Assembly: GCA_001777915.1 (NCBI GenBank)
Contig: MFFN01000006.1
Span: forward strand, 62,001 to 126,000
Source of the DNA: Candidatus Edwardsbacteria bacterium RifOxyA12_full_54_48
Lineage (GTDB): Bacteria; Edwardsbacteria; AC1; EtOH8
DNA: 64,000 bases
Reading direction: 5' to 3'
A program made the translations under genes and the position numbers. Under the pieces are notes generated by a model. It did no database searches. It saw nothing but the letters and a program-made list of their open reading frames with translations, and was not told where the DNA came from. This document shows positions 25,314-33,082 of the stretch, piece after piece. Numbering within the stretch: position 1 is the first letter of the stretch; each line of letters begins with the position of its first letter.

Positions 25314-26357
25314 TCATATCTGTTCTATCCCGGTGCCGGAACCCAGCATGACGGCCAATCCCCGGGTTTCTTCGTGGCTTTCCAGAAAGATCTTGACCAA
25401 GCTGGTCATGGGCACCGAGAGCAGCATGCCCACCGGTCCCAGGATCCATCCCCAGAATACCATCGAAAGGAAGACCACCAGAGTTGATAGGCTCAGGCCT
25501 TTACCCAACAGTTTGGGTTGCAGGAAGTTGCCCAGAAGCATGTAGACCACCATAAAGCCCAGGGCTGTCAGCAGGGCAGAACCTAAACCCAACTGGACCA
25601 GCGCCAGAAGGATGACCGGTATGGCCGCGAAGATGGAGCCGATATTGGGCACAAAGTTCAGGATAAATGCCAGCGTTCCCCAGAGCAGCGGATACGGGAC
25701 ACCGAGGACCAAAAGCCAAAGACAGATCAGCAGGCCTCCGGCGGCGCTGATCAGGGTTTGAATTACCAGATAGCGCTTGGCACTCTTGATGAATTTTGCA
25801 ATGACTGACAAAGACGTCTCGGGATTCTTGTAAACCGCCCTCATTTTTTGGGGCAATTCCGATACTTCCAGCAGAATGAACACCACCGTCAGTAGGATCA
25901 ATATCGCATTGGCGATAATGCGGCTCAGGGTTGAAAACACCTCCCCGGCCAGGCTCATTACCCATCCCGGATTTAAAGCGCCGGCTGCTCCATCCTGGGG
26001 TATGTTGACGCCTTTGTCCTGCAGCCAGCTTGAAAATGCGGCACTGTTAGCGGACAATCGTTCCAGGTAGCCTGGAAGGTTGCTCATAAATTGATTAAGC
26101 GAGGGACCTATCAGCAATACAAAGAATGCTCCGCCGATCAGTATCACCGCCAGAATGATGGCCAGGGCCAAAACCTTCGGCACGCCCTTGCTGCGGATCC
26201 AGTACAACGGCGGCGTGCAAATGACGGCGATGAACAGCGCCAGGAAAAGGGGCACCAACAACGAACTGGCCGCCTTCATTCCCGCCACCACGATCGTAAA
26301 ACTGGCCAACATCAAAAGCGCTGGAGCCTTGGCCGTGCGTTTCATAAGACTATTCAT
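25314..26357 (-). CDS. AI-2E-family transporter, copy 2
   Basis: 347 residues, same family and topology as the neighbouring copy but clearly diverged (FILNFVPNIGSIFAAIPVILLALVQ, NFLQPKLLGKGLSLSTLVVFLSMVFWGWILGPVGMLLSVP-like block near the C-terminus). The tandem arrangement with different loop sequences suggests different partners or a hetero-oligomer rather than a fresh duplication. Confidence 0.9.
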   Translation of the reverse strand: MNSLMKRTAKAPALLMLASFTIVVAGMKAASSLLVPLFLALFIAVICTPPLYWIRSKGVPKVLALAIILAVILIGGAFFVLLIGPSLNQFMSNLPGYLERLSANSAAFSSWLQDKGVNIPQDGAAGALNPGWVMSLAGEVFSTLSRIIANAILILLTVVFILLEVSELPQKMRAVYKNPETSLSVIAKFIKSAKRYLVIQTLISAAGGLLICLWLLVLGVPYPLLWGTLAFILNFVPNIGSIFAAIPVILLALVQLGLGSALLTALGFMVVYMLLGNFLQPKLLGKGLSLSTLVVFLSMVFWGWILGPVGMLLSVPMTSLVKIFLESHEETRGLAVMLGSGTGIEQI

Positions 26358-26461
26358 TTATTAACCAATAACTCTTTAGGGTTTTCCCAGCATTACTATT
26401 CAGCACTTATTTTATGAAGCCAACTACATCGTCAGGCAGAAGGCTCATGGTGTTTGCAGTT

Positions 26462-26707
26462 TTATCGCTTTATGGCCCGGACAGCTGCACGCCCCTTACG
26501 GCTGGCTTCGGAGGTTGCCTCCTTGACCGTGTCCACCACACTGCCGGCAGTTTCCTTGACGGTGTCCGCCACCTCATCGACCGCTTCCTTGAGCAGCTGT
26601 CTGGTCACTTTGCCCGATTTCGGGGCATAGAGCAAGGCCATTACTCCGCCAATGACCGCCCCGGTCAGCAGGCCGAGGCCAAAACCGGAAACATGATCCC
26701 TGTTCAT
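26462..26707 (-). CDS. YtxH-domain small membrane protein
   Basis: 81 residues. One hydrophobic segment at about 8-27 (FGLGLLTGAVIGGVMALLYAPKSG), the YtxH signature, then a charged helical tail with VTRQLLKEAVDEVADTVKE repeats. YtxH belongs to the general stress group in Bacillus; its role is not known. Ribosome site GGAGAG before the ATG. Confidence 0.88.
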   Translation of the reverse strand: MNRDHVSGFGLGLLTGAVIGGVMALLYAPKSGKVTRQLLKEAVDEVADTVKETAGSVVDTVKEATSEASRKGRAAVRAIKR

Positions 26708-26735
26708 AATTGTTCTCTCCTTTATTAAAGTTACC

Positions 26736-26891
26736 TTATGCGCTTCGCCGTTTGTGGCCCGCGATCAGGCTGGCCAGGATCACGACTATGAAAATTACCA
26801 GCAAAACATGAACTGCCCCTCCCAGTAAATTGCCGATCAGCCAGGCAAAAAGCCACAAAACCAGCAGGATGGTAAAAATGATCCAGATCAT
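26736..26891 (-). CDS. lmo0937-family small membrane protein, copy 1
   Basis: 51 residues, two hydrophobic helices (IWIIFTILLVLWLFAWLIG and VHVLLVIFIVVILASLIAG) around LLGGAVH, ending KRRSA: the lmo0937 family of short stress-associated membrane proteins. The ATG at 26891 has GAAAGGAG six bases before it; the longer frame from 26924 has no site. A second copy is at 39250-39399. Confidence 0.85.
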   Translation of the reverse strand: MIWIIFTILLVLWLFAWLIGNLLGGAVHVLLVIFIVVILASLIAGHKRRSA

Positions 26892-26944
26892 GTTCGGCTC
26901 CTTTCTCCGCAGGCAGAACGGCAACCACCCTTAAAATATTTCCG

Positions 26945-27130
26945 TTACACCTTCATCAGCAACTGGCGTATTTCTTCCTTGGTAATTCCCAGCTTCTTCT
27001 GGAGTCTCCCCAACAGCTCTTCCTCCTTGCCCTCTATAAAGAGCACGTCATCGTCCGTCAGGTTGGCATATTGCTGTTTGAGCTTGCCCGCCACCTCATT
27101 CCAGTTACCCTTGATTTTTAGCTTGTTCAT
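26945..27130 (-). CDS. CsbD-family stress protein
   Basis: 61 residues, the standard CsbD size, with KIKGNWNEVAGKLKQQYANLTDDD and the C-terminal GRLQKKLGITKEE pattern. CsbD-like proteins are made in large amounts under general stress in Bacillus (sigmaB) and many proteobacteria; the molecular function is unknown. Ribosome site AGGGAG before the ATG. Located among other small stress proteins. Confidence 0.92.
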   Translation of the reverse strand: MNKLKIKGNWNEVAGKLKQQYANLTDDDVLFIEGKEEELLGRLQKKLGITKEEIRQLLMKV

Positions 27131-27223
27131 TTGGCATCTCCCTGAAATTAATTGAATCCGTTTGGTTTTGTTCGATAACCCTATTCTGTTTTTGACGATC
27201 CGTCATTCATAACCATCCTGTTG

Positions 27224-27451
27224 TCAAGTGGTTTTAAAGCCTTTTACGCCCTTTATATCATTGGCCGGCTTTCCCGCCAGATCCTTTTCGGCTGCCAACC
27301 AATCGTCCAGGTCACGGCCGGGCTGCCGGCCCCTCTGTTCAAACATTTGATGGGCCTTTATCCTGGTCAGGTTTTCCATATCTGCGGGCGCCCCGGCGGA
27401 GACGGGAGCGGTTATGGCCGGCTGGACTTTTTGGGCTTTTGTCGTATTCAT
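27224..27451 (-). CDS. DUF2934-domain protein
   Basis: 75 residues. The segment RIKAHQMFEQRGRQPGRDLDDWLAAEKDL (about 30-58, shown by its key residues E38-Q39-R40-G41-R42 and D48-D49-W50) is the DUF2934 motif; the N-terminus is Ala/Pro-rich and disordered. Members are short soluble proteins of unknown function that often lie near stress genes. Confidence 0.82.
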   Translation of the reverse strand: MNTTKAQKVQPAITAPVSAGAPADMENLTRIKAHQMFEQRGRQPGRDLDDWLAAEKDLAGKPANDIKGVKGFKTT

Positions 27452-27497
27452 TTTCAGATTCCTTAAATTGTTATTTATCCGTTTGTTTAATTACGGT

Positions 27498-27638
27498 TTA
27501 AGCTGCGACCATCCTTCGCCACAGACGTTGATATGCCAACTGTATCATGTTTGCCGTGCTGAGTTTTGGGCTTTTCCCCGGGGCAGGACTTAAACGGCAG
27601 CCTGGCCGGTGCCTGTTATTTGACCGTTTGCGTTTCAT
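27498..27638 (-). CDS. Small basic protein, unknown family
   Basis: 46 residues, strongly basic (MKRKRSNNRHRPGCRLS at the start; RLWRRMVAA at the end). AAAGGAG stands eight bases before the ATG, among the best ribosome sites in the cluster, and the gene fits the gap between DUF2934 and the DUF948-like gene with no overlap. No family is recognised; the length is too short for codon statistics to help. Confidence 0.45.
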   Translation of the reverse strand: MKRKRSNNRHRPGCRLSPAPGKSPKLSTANMIQLAYQRLWRRMVAA

Positions 27639-27661
27639 GGTTTTGGCTCCTTTGTCGTTTT

Positions 27662-27925
27662 CTATTTTTTGAATATTTTGCCGATATTCTTGACCCCCCC
27701 CAGCAGGCCCTGGATCAATGCCAATACCGGAAGCAGGGGCCGAAGGCCCTCCTGCACCATGGCCACGGTGTCGCTGACGCTCTCGGATGCCTCCTTGACC
27801 GACTGCAGCGCTGACTTGGTTTCGCAACGCAGCTGGTAAAACATTACCGAAGCAAAAATGAGCACCGCCGTGGACACAAATCCCAGGACGGTTAGGCTCA
27901 AATCACGGTACCATTCAATACCCAT
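27662..27925 (-). CDS. Small membrane protein, DUF948-like
   Basis: 87 residues. One N-terminal helix (LTVLGFVSTAVLIFASVMFY, about 10-30) followed by an amphipathic helix with heptad-like spacing (SALQSVKEASESVSDTVAMVQE) and a hydrophobic C-terminal half ending in a basic tail. This resembles single-pass coiled proteins of the DUF948/YtxH kind but is not a clear match. AAGGAGG precedes the ATG. It appears to be the first gene of the small-protein cluster. Confidence 0.68.
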   Translation of the reverse strand: MGIEWYRDLSLTVLGFVSTAVLIFASVMFYQLRCETKSALQSVKEASESVSDTVAMVQEGLRPLLPVLALIQGLLGGVKNIGKIFKK

Positions 27926-28002
27926 TTGTCGTTACCTCCTTGTTATGTTACAAGGGCCGAGCCTTTAATGACCCGGCCGCTCGTTGTTACCCTTTTTGGG
28001 AT

Positions 28003-28033
28003 ACCTCCCCGTATTTCAGAGATACAGGGAGGT
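28003..28033 (-). terminator. Hairpin after the DUF3494/Ig gene
   Basis: Stem ACCTCCC-c-GTAT / ATAC-a-GGGAGGT with one mismatch, 16 bases after the stop at 28049. There is no T-run after it, so it may be a factor-dependent end or a stabilising hairpin. Confidence 0.4.
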
Positions 28034-28048
28034 CATTTGCCAGTTACC

Positions 28049-29827
28049 CTATGGAGCGGTAACGGTCGCGGCATCCAGGGTCACCGCTGACTGCACCAGC
28101 GCCCGTCCGGTAAATATTGAACCGGTTTCCATGCTCATCAGGGTCTGGCACAGCATGATCCCCTTGAGGTTGGCGGTCGTTCCCAGGGTCACTTGGCCGG
28201 CCACCTGCCAGAAGATGTTCTTGGCCTGGGCGCCTCCGCTCAGCGTAATGATGGCGCCGCTGCCGATGGTGAGATCCTGGGCTATCTGGAAGATCCAGAC
28301 ATCATTCACCCCGCCGCTGAGCGTGACCCCGGGGGCATTTACCAAAAGGCCGGTGCCCCACTTGTAAAGGCCCGGAACCAGGGTCAGCGAAGTGATATTC
28401 CCGGCTCCCAGTTCGGTGGCAGTGGGGTTGGTCCGTCCGGCGGCGTCGGTGTAAGCGGTTTCCAGATCGCTGATGGCTGTGGTCAGGTTGGCGGGAGTGG
28501 GCGGGTAGTAGTCGGAAGCGTAGACTTTCCCTCCAGTCACCAGAGTTGAGGTTGAAAATGTGTTCGAAACATCCATGATCAACCCGAACCCGGTGATATA
28601 GCTGGCGGCGGCCGGGCTCACGCCCATGTTGCCCACTACCGAGGCGGACCCGGTGGTCGAAATCCCCGTTTTTGACAGTAGCACGAAATTGCCGGCGGTG
28701 CCCAGGTCAACCGGCGGCGGTCCGGCCGTCCCCGCAGCGATGGTGGTGAAGCTCCACACTTTGGCAACAGCCATTGCATTGCCGGCCAGATCCTTGACCC
28801 CGGTGGTGACTGTGACCGTATAGGTGGTATTGTTGGCCAGGTCGCTGCCGGGATTAAGGGCGGCGGTGGTGGTGCTGGGAGAGGTCACCGCGCCGGATAT
28901 AAGCGTGGTACCCTGTTTTAAGGTAATGGTGGAAGCGGTGATGGTCAACGGATTCATTGCTTCGCTGAAGGTGACGTAAATGTTGGCGTTGACCGCAACA
29001 CCGGTGGCGGCATTGGCCGGGATGGTGGAGACCACTGTGGGCCTGGTGGTGTCCGCCGTTGTTCCGGTGGTAAATGTCCAGACATAGGTGCTGGCCATTG
29101 CATTGCCGGCCAGATCGGTGACCCCGGTGGTGATGGTGGCGGTATAGACGGTGCTGGCCGCCAGATTGGCTGCCGGGTTGAAGGTGGCGGTCGCGCCCAG
29201 GGAGGTCACCGCGCCGGAAATGACCGTGGTCCCCTGTTTTAAGGTAAAGGTGGCGGCGGTGATGGTGGCCGGGTTCATCGCTTCGCTGAAGGTGACGGCG
29301 ATGTTGCCTCCCAGCGCCACGCCGGTGGCCAGATTCGCCGGAACGGTGGAACTGACGGTGGGCCTGGTGGTGTCCTCCGTTGTGCCGGTGGTAAATGTCC
29401 AGACATAGTTACTGGCCAGCGTATTGCCGTCCGGATCCTTGACCCCGGTGGTCAGCGTGGCCGTATAAACGGTGCTGGCGGTCAGGTTGCTGGTAGGATC
29501 AAAGGTGGCCGTGGCGCCTGCGGCAGCATAGGATACCGCTCCCGAAATGGCGGTTGCTCCCTGTTTTAAAGTAAAGGTGGCGGCGGTAATGGTAGCCGGG
29601 TCCAGGGCCTCGCTAAAGGCGGCTGTGATCTGCCGGTTGAGCAACACACCGGTGGCAAGGTTGGCCGGGTTGGTGGAATTCACCGCCGGCCTTGTGGTGT
29701 CGGCCGTTACGGCAACGGGGCTGGTGATCCTCTGCCCGCAGCCGTTGGTCGCCACACCCACGGCCATCGCAATAAGACTAAGCATTATTACGGTAATGAC
29801 CTGCCGGGTGCCTGTTTTTTTCGACAT
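28049..29827 (-). CDS. Ice-binding-like (DUF3494) protein with three Ig-like domains
   Basis: 592 residues. N-terminal signal segment (about 1-30, ending NGC, possibly lipidated), three SbsA/Big_5 Ig-like domains (about 45-145, 145-245 and 245-345, each with DTTRP, NPANxATGV, FSEAxxPxTI, TGVxDxxGN and FTTG) and one DUF3494 domain (about 365-592) with PVDLGTAGNFVLLSKTGIS, VWIFQIAQDLTIGSGA and NIFWQVAGQVTLG. DUF3494 is the main family of secreted bacterial and fungal ice-binding proteins. Unlike its neighbours it lacks a sorting domain, so it is either lipid-anchored or free. AGGAG before ATG 29827 decides the start. The Ig units act as spacers. Confidence 0.88.
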   Translation of the reverse strand: MSKKTGTRQVITVIMLSLIAMAVGVATNGCGQRITSPVAVTADTTRPAVNSTNPANLATGVLLNRQITAAFSEALDPATITAATFTLKQGATAISGAVSYAAAGATATFDPTSNLTASTVYTATLTTGVKDPDGNTLASNYVWTFTTGTTEDTTRPTVSSTVPANLATGVALGGNIAVTFSEAMNPATITAATFTLKQGTTVISGAVTSLGATATFNPAANLAASTVYTATITTGVTDLAGNAMASTYVWTFTTGTTADTTRPTVVSTIPANAATGVAVNANIYVTFSEAMNPLTITASTITLKQGTTLISGAVTSPSTTTAALNPGSDLANNTTYTVTVTTGVKDLAGNAMAVAKVWSFTTIAAGTAGPPPVDLGTAGNFVLLSKTGISTTGSASVVGNMGVSPAAASYITGFGLIMDVSNTFSTSTLVTGGKVYASDYYPPTPANLTTAISDLETAYTDAAGRTNPTATELGAGNITSLTLVPGLYKWGTGLLVNAPGVTLSGGVNDVWIFQIAQDLTIGSGAIITLSGGAQAKNIFWQVAGQVTLGTTANLKGIMLCQTLMSMETGSIFTGRALVQSAVTLDAATVTAP

Positions 29828-29846
29828 GGTTTTATCTCCTATTTGG

Positions 29847-29902
29847 GGCGCAGTTTTAGCCCGGTGGGCTGACGGCTGTGCCTGGTTTCGCTCTTTATGA
29901 GC
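29847..29902 (-). promoter_or_regulatory. Two-hairpin leader of the first DUF3494 gene
   Basis: Minus strand, reading towards the gene: a hairpin GCTC / GAGC at 29890-29902, then an outer stem GGCACAG / CTGCGCC (29876-29882 with 29847-29853, one mismatch) enclosing an inner perfect stem AGCCC / GGGCT (29858-29870). The gene begins 20 bases further. The same architecture is at 31729-31792 and 32981-33047. Confidence 0.55.
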
Positions 29903-29960
29903 AGTTGGCGGGCCTTTTTTATATTTGATCATTCCCCGAGGTCTAAATCATTGAGGATTT

Positions 29961-30224
29961 TTATACCACTGGAGATTGTTCCTCTTGGGCAGCCTTTACT
30001 TTGGGGGGTTTGATGTGTCTGGCCGGCATTTCCAAATTGCGGGCCTTATATTCCTTTTCGGCCGCTTTCCTGATGATATACGCGTTGTCGTAGATAATGC
30101 CATAAAGCAAGTAAAACCCGTTATCGTCAGTATCGTTCACCATGCCTTGATCGGCCACTTGGACCATGTGCTCGACCATGTCAAGCACCACATCCAAATG
30201 CTCATTGATTTTAATTTTACCCAT
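29961..30224 (-). CDS. Small soluble protein of unknown family
   Basis: 87 residues, mixed charged helices (LDVVLDMVEHMVQVADQGMV, about 9-28; IIRKAAEKEYKARNLEMP, about 50-67) and a Lys/Pro-rich tail. No signal peptide, no membrane segment, no Cys. TAGGA precedes the ATG by six bases. It lies between two DUF3494 genes on the same strand; nothing else about its role can be read. Confidence 0.65.
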   Translation of the reverse strand: MGKIKINEHLDVVLDMVEHMVQVADQGMVNDTDDNGFYLLYGIIYDNAYIIRKAAEKEYKARNLEMPARHIKPPKVKAAQEEQSPVV

Positions 30225-30375
30225 ATTTAATCCTATCTAAGCCGGTTGTCAGCTTATAACCGGACCTCCCGAATTTCTGTCACAGGAGAGATCCATGATT
30301 GTCGTCTCTGGTACATAATGGCACATCACCATTAACAGGACGTACCGTCATTCCTGGTCGTGTCTATTTAATAAG

Positions 30376-31704
30376 CTACCTCAGCAGCACCAGCCGCCGG
30401 GTAAGGCTGTTTTCTTCATAATTCAACTGGTAAAAATAAACTCCGGCTGACAGCTTTCTTCCCTGGCTGTCGCTGCCTCTCCAGATAATGTTATAAGCCC
30501 CGCTTTGCTTTTGACCCTGCACCAGGGTGTTTACCTTCCGGCCGCAGATATCGTAAACATTAAGAGAGACATTGCCGGCCCGGGGGAGAACGTAACTGAT
30601 GATCGCCGACCCCGAAACCGGGTTGGGCCGGCAGGGCATTAATTGCAGTTTATTGAGGGTCAATTCGCCGCTTACCGCCATCACCGGACCGTGCCAGGTT
30701 ATCTGGCCGCTTAGATCCTTATCCCCCAGACGATAGTAGTAGGTGGAATTGGGAAGCACCAAAGTATCGGTGTAGCTGTATTGGCAGCCGAAGGGGGATC
30801 CTTCGGCCGATACAGATGTCAGCTTAAGAAAATCTTCGGCCTGGCCAAATGAACGCTCTATCAGCCATTCGTTATTGTTGATCTCACTGGCGGTCCGCCA
30901 GGTTAAAGTTATTCCCTTGCTTCCGCTCTGGCAGGCAAATTCCGACAGCTCTATTGCCAAGGGCACGGTAACTGCGTCCAATGTTACCGCGGTCTGGGCC
31001 AGGGCCCTGCCGCTTAAAGTTGCTCCGGTCATTATCACGATGGCCGTGGCATCAAGTATCGTTCCCTTGAATTGAGAGTAAGTTCCCAGGGTGGTCTGGC
31101 CGGCCACCTGCCAGAAAACATTGTGTGGTTGGGCGCTGCCTCTTAAATTAACGATGGCATAGCTGCCGACGTTGAGAGTTGTGCCTATCTGGAATATCCA
31201 GACATCTTCTGCGCCGCCCTCAAGAATCAGACTGTCGTTTATGATAACCCCGGTGGCCCATTTATAAATACCGGGGACCAGGGTCATTCCGCTGATATTC
31301 CCGGCGCCTAGTTCAGTAATATCCGGCGGTGTCCGCCCGGCAGCATTGGTGTATGCGGCTTCCATGGCGCTGACGGCCGCGGTCAGGTTGGCCGGAGTGG
31401 GGGCCTTATAATTGGCGGCATAGACATTCCCGGTCACCAAGGATGATGTCGAATAGGTGCTGTCGGCACTCATGGTAAGGGAGAATCCGGTTATGGCGCT
31501 GGCTGCTATCGGGCTCACTCCGATGGAACCATTAATAATGGTGGTTCCGGTGGTCGATATTCCGGATTTTGCCAGGATGGCAAAATTGCCGGCCGTTCCC
31601 AGGTCTACCGGCTGACTGTAGCCGTTGGTAATGCCCATTGCCAGGGCCGCCAGCCCCATGGTTATTGCGGCTATGATCGGCCGTCTTCCGGTTTTTGTTA
31701 ACAT
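30376..31704 (-). CDS. Ice-binding-like (DUF3494) protein with sorting domain
   Basis: 442 residues. Signal peptide about 1-30, DUF3494 domain about 32-255 (PVDLGTAGNFAILAKSGIS, ELGAGNISGMTLVPG, VWIFQIGTTLNVGS, NVFWQVAGQTTLG), a fibronectin-like linker about 258-345 (LTWRTASEINNNEWLIERS) and a FlgD-like sorting domain about 350-442 (PNPVSGSAIISYVLP ... GVYFYQLNYE ... RRLVLLR). It should be exported and left at the surface or released. The C-terminal 97 residues differ from the neighbour at 31896-32960 at only four positions, which shows recent duplication or gene conversion. Confidence 0.9.
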   Translation of the reverse strand: MLTKTGRRPIIAAITMGLAALAMGITNGYSQPVDLGTAGNFAILAKSGISTTGTTIINGSIGVSPIAASAITGFSLTMSADSTYSTSSLVTGNVYAANYKAPTPANLTAAVSAMEAAYTNAAGRTPPDITELGAGNISGMTLVPGIYKWATGVIINDSLILEGGAEDVWIFQIGTTLNVGSYAIVNLRGSAQPHNVFWQVAGQTTLGTYSQFKGTILDATAIVIMTGATLSGRALAQTAVTLDAVTVPLAIELSEFACQSGSKGITLTWRTASEINNNEWLIERSFGQAEDFLKLTSVSAEGSPFGCQYSYTDTLVLPNSTYYYRLGDKDLSGQITWHGPVMAVSGELTLNKLQLMPCRPNPVSGSAIISYVLPRAGNVSLNVYDICGRKVNTLVQGQKQSGAYNIIWRGSDSQGRKLSAGVYFYQLNYEENSLTRRLVLLR

Positions 31705-31728
31705 GGTTTTACACTTCTTTCTTTTTGG

Positions 31729-31792
31729 GACGCAGTATGCGCTCGGCGGGCGGAGTGCTGTGCCTTGCCCCGCCGCTTATTAAAGCGGCGGG
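31729..31792 (-). promoter_or_regulatory. Two-hairpin leader of the second DUF3494 gene
   Basis: Minus strand: a strong 10-bp hairpin CCCGCCGCTT / AAGCGGCGGG (31769-31792), then after four bases an outer stem GGCACAG / CTGCGTC (31758-31764 with 31729-31735) enclosing CTC / GAG. About 25 bases separate it from the ATG at 31704. Confidence 0.6.
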
Positions 31793-31895
31793 ACGTTGTT
31801 TGATTATTTCCTTTGGCATATAAGAGATCCACCGGTAGGACGGGTTATTTCGGACACGGCCATGGCTGCCGTAATTCTCACGCCAGCTGAGGTTC

Positions 31896-32960
31896 TTATC
31901 TCAACAGCACCAGCCGCCGGGTAAGACTGGTCCCTTCATAATTCAACTGGTAAAAATAAATTCCGGCTGACAGCTTTCTTCCCTGGCTGTCGCTGCCTCT
32001 CCAGATAATGTTATACGCCCCGCTCTGCTTTTGACCCTGCACCAGGGTGCTTACCTTCCGGCCGCAGATATCGTAAACATTAAGCGAGACATTGCCGGCC
32101 CGGGGGAGAACGTAGCTGATGATCGCCGACCCCGAAACCGGGTTGGGCCGGCAGGGCATCAGTTGCAGTTTATTGAGGGTCAATTCGCCTCCGGTCGGCT
32201 GTTCTACCCCTGTGGTAATGGCCACGGCGTCCAATGTCACCGCGGTCTGGGCCAGGGCGCTGCCGTTCACTGTTGCGCCGGTCTGGATCACGATCGCCGT
32301 CATATCCAATATGGTTCCCTTGAAATCGGAGGACGTTCCCAGGGTGGTCTGGCCGGCCACCTGCCAGAAAATGTTTTTGGCCTGAGCGGCGCCGCCTAGG
32401 GTAACAATGGCGCTGTTGCCCACTCCCAGAGTTTGTGCTATCTGAAAGATCCAGACGTCATCCGCGCCGCCCGACAAGGTGACGCCGCCGTTTATCAGGA
32501 CCGCGGAGCTCCAGTAATATGTGCCGGGGTAAATGGTCTGCCCGCTGAGGTCACCGGCGTGCAGTTCGGTGGAATCCGGAGTCAATCCGGCGGTGGTGGT
32601 ATAGGCGGTTTGCATATCAAGGACAGCCGAGTCCAGGTATGCCGGCGTAGGAACCGTATAATCGGCCGCATATACTTTCCCAGTTACCAGGGGCGAGGTC
32701 GCAAAGGTACCCGAACTATCCAAGGTCAGGTCAAATGGTCCGGTTATGGAGCCAGCGGTGTTCGGGCTCACTCCGATATTTCCCATAATTTGGGTGCCGG
32801 CGGTGGTCGATATTCCGGTCTTGGCCAGGATCACAAAATTACCGGCCTTTCCCAGATCCACCGGCGTGGCGCCGTATCCATTGGTAATGCCCAGTACCAT
32901 CGCAATAACCGCCATCGTTATTACGGTCATGGCCTGCCGTCTGACTGGTTTTGTTGACAT
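31896..32960 (-). CDS. Ice-binding-like (DUF3494) protein with sorting domain, short form
   Basis: 354 residues. Signal peptide about 1-30, DUF3494 domain about 32-250 (PVDLGKAGNFVILAKTGIS, DLSGQTIYPGTYYWSS, VWIFQIAQTLGVGNSA, NIFWQVAGQTTLGTSS), then directly a FlgD-like sorting domain (about 258-354) nearly identical to that of the gene at 30376. It lacks the fibronectin-like linker. The last 100 bases of leader also match the neighbour in structure. Confidence 0.9.
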   Translation of the reverse strand: MSTKPVRRQAMTVITMAVIAMVLGITNGYGATPVDLGKAGNFVILAKTGISTTAGTQIMGNIGVSPNTAGSITGPFDLTLDSSGTFATSPLVTGKVYAADYTVPTPAYLDSAVLDMQTAYTTTAGLTPDSTELHAGDLSGQTIYPGTYYWSSAVLINGGVTLSGGADDVWIFQIAQTLGVGNSAIVTLGGAAQAKNIFWQVAGQTTLGTSSDFKGTILDMTAIVIQTGATVNGSALAQTAVTLDAVAITTGVEQPTGGELTLNKLQLMPCRPNPVSGSAIISYVLPRAGNVSLNVYDICGRKVSTLVQGQKQSGAYNIIWRGSDSQGRKLSAGIYFYQLNYEGTSLTRRLVLLR

Positions 32961-32980
32961 AACTCTGCCTCTTTCTTTGG

Positions 32981-33047
32981 GGCACAGCGTTTGGCCGGTG
33001 TGGCCTGTGGGCGGTGCCTTGTCCCGCCCCCTTTTTGGGGGCGGGAC
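32981..33047 (-). promoter_or_regulatory. Two-hairpin leader of the third DUF3494 gene
   Basis: Minus strand: perfect 11-bp hairpin GTCCCGCCCCC / GGGGGCGGGAC (33021-33047), then after two bases an outer stem GGCACCGC / GCTGTGCC (33011-33018 with 32981-32988, one mismatch) enclosing a perfect GGCC / GGCC (32993-33005). The loops differ from the other two leaders but the pairs are kept. Confidence 0.62.
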
Positions 33048-33082
33048 CTTGTTAAAAGTTTCTTTTGACTGTTGATCCGTGG

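Noticed and set aside
29847-33047. Cyclic di-GMP-I (GEMM) riboswitch before the DUF3494 genes
   Set aside because: A GGCACAGC / GCC-rich stretch recalls it, but the conserved GGGCAAACC, GNRA loop and GACGCAAAGCC elements are missing.
33021-33047. Rho-independent terminator after the OmpA gene
   Set aside because: The stem is strong but no T-run follows in the direction of transcription, and the hairpin belongs to the repeated leader architecture.
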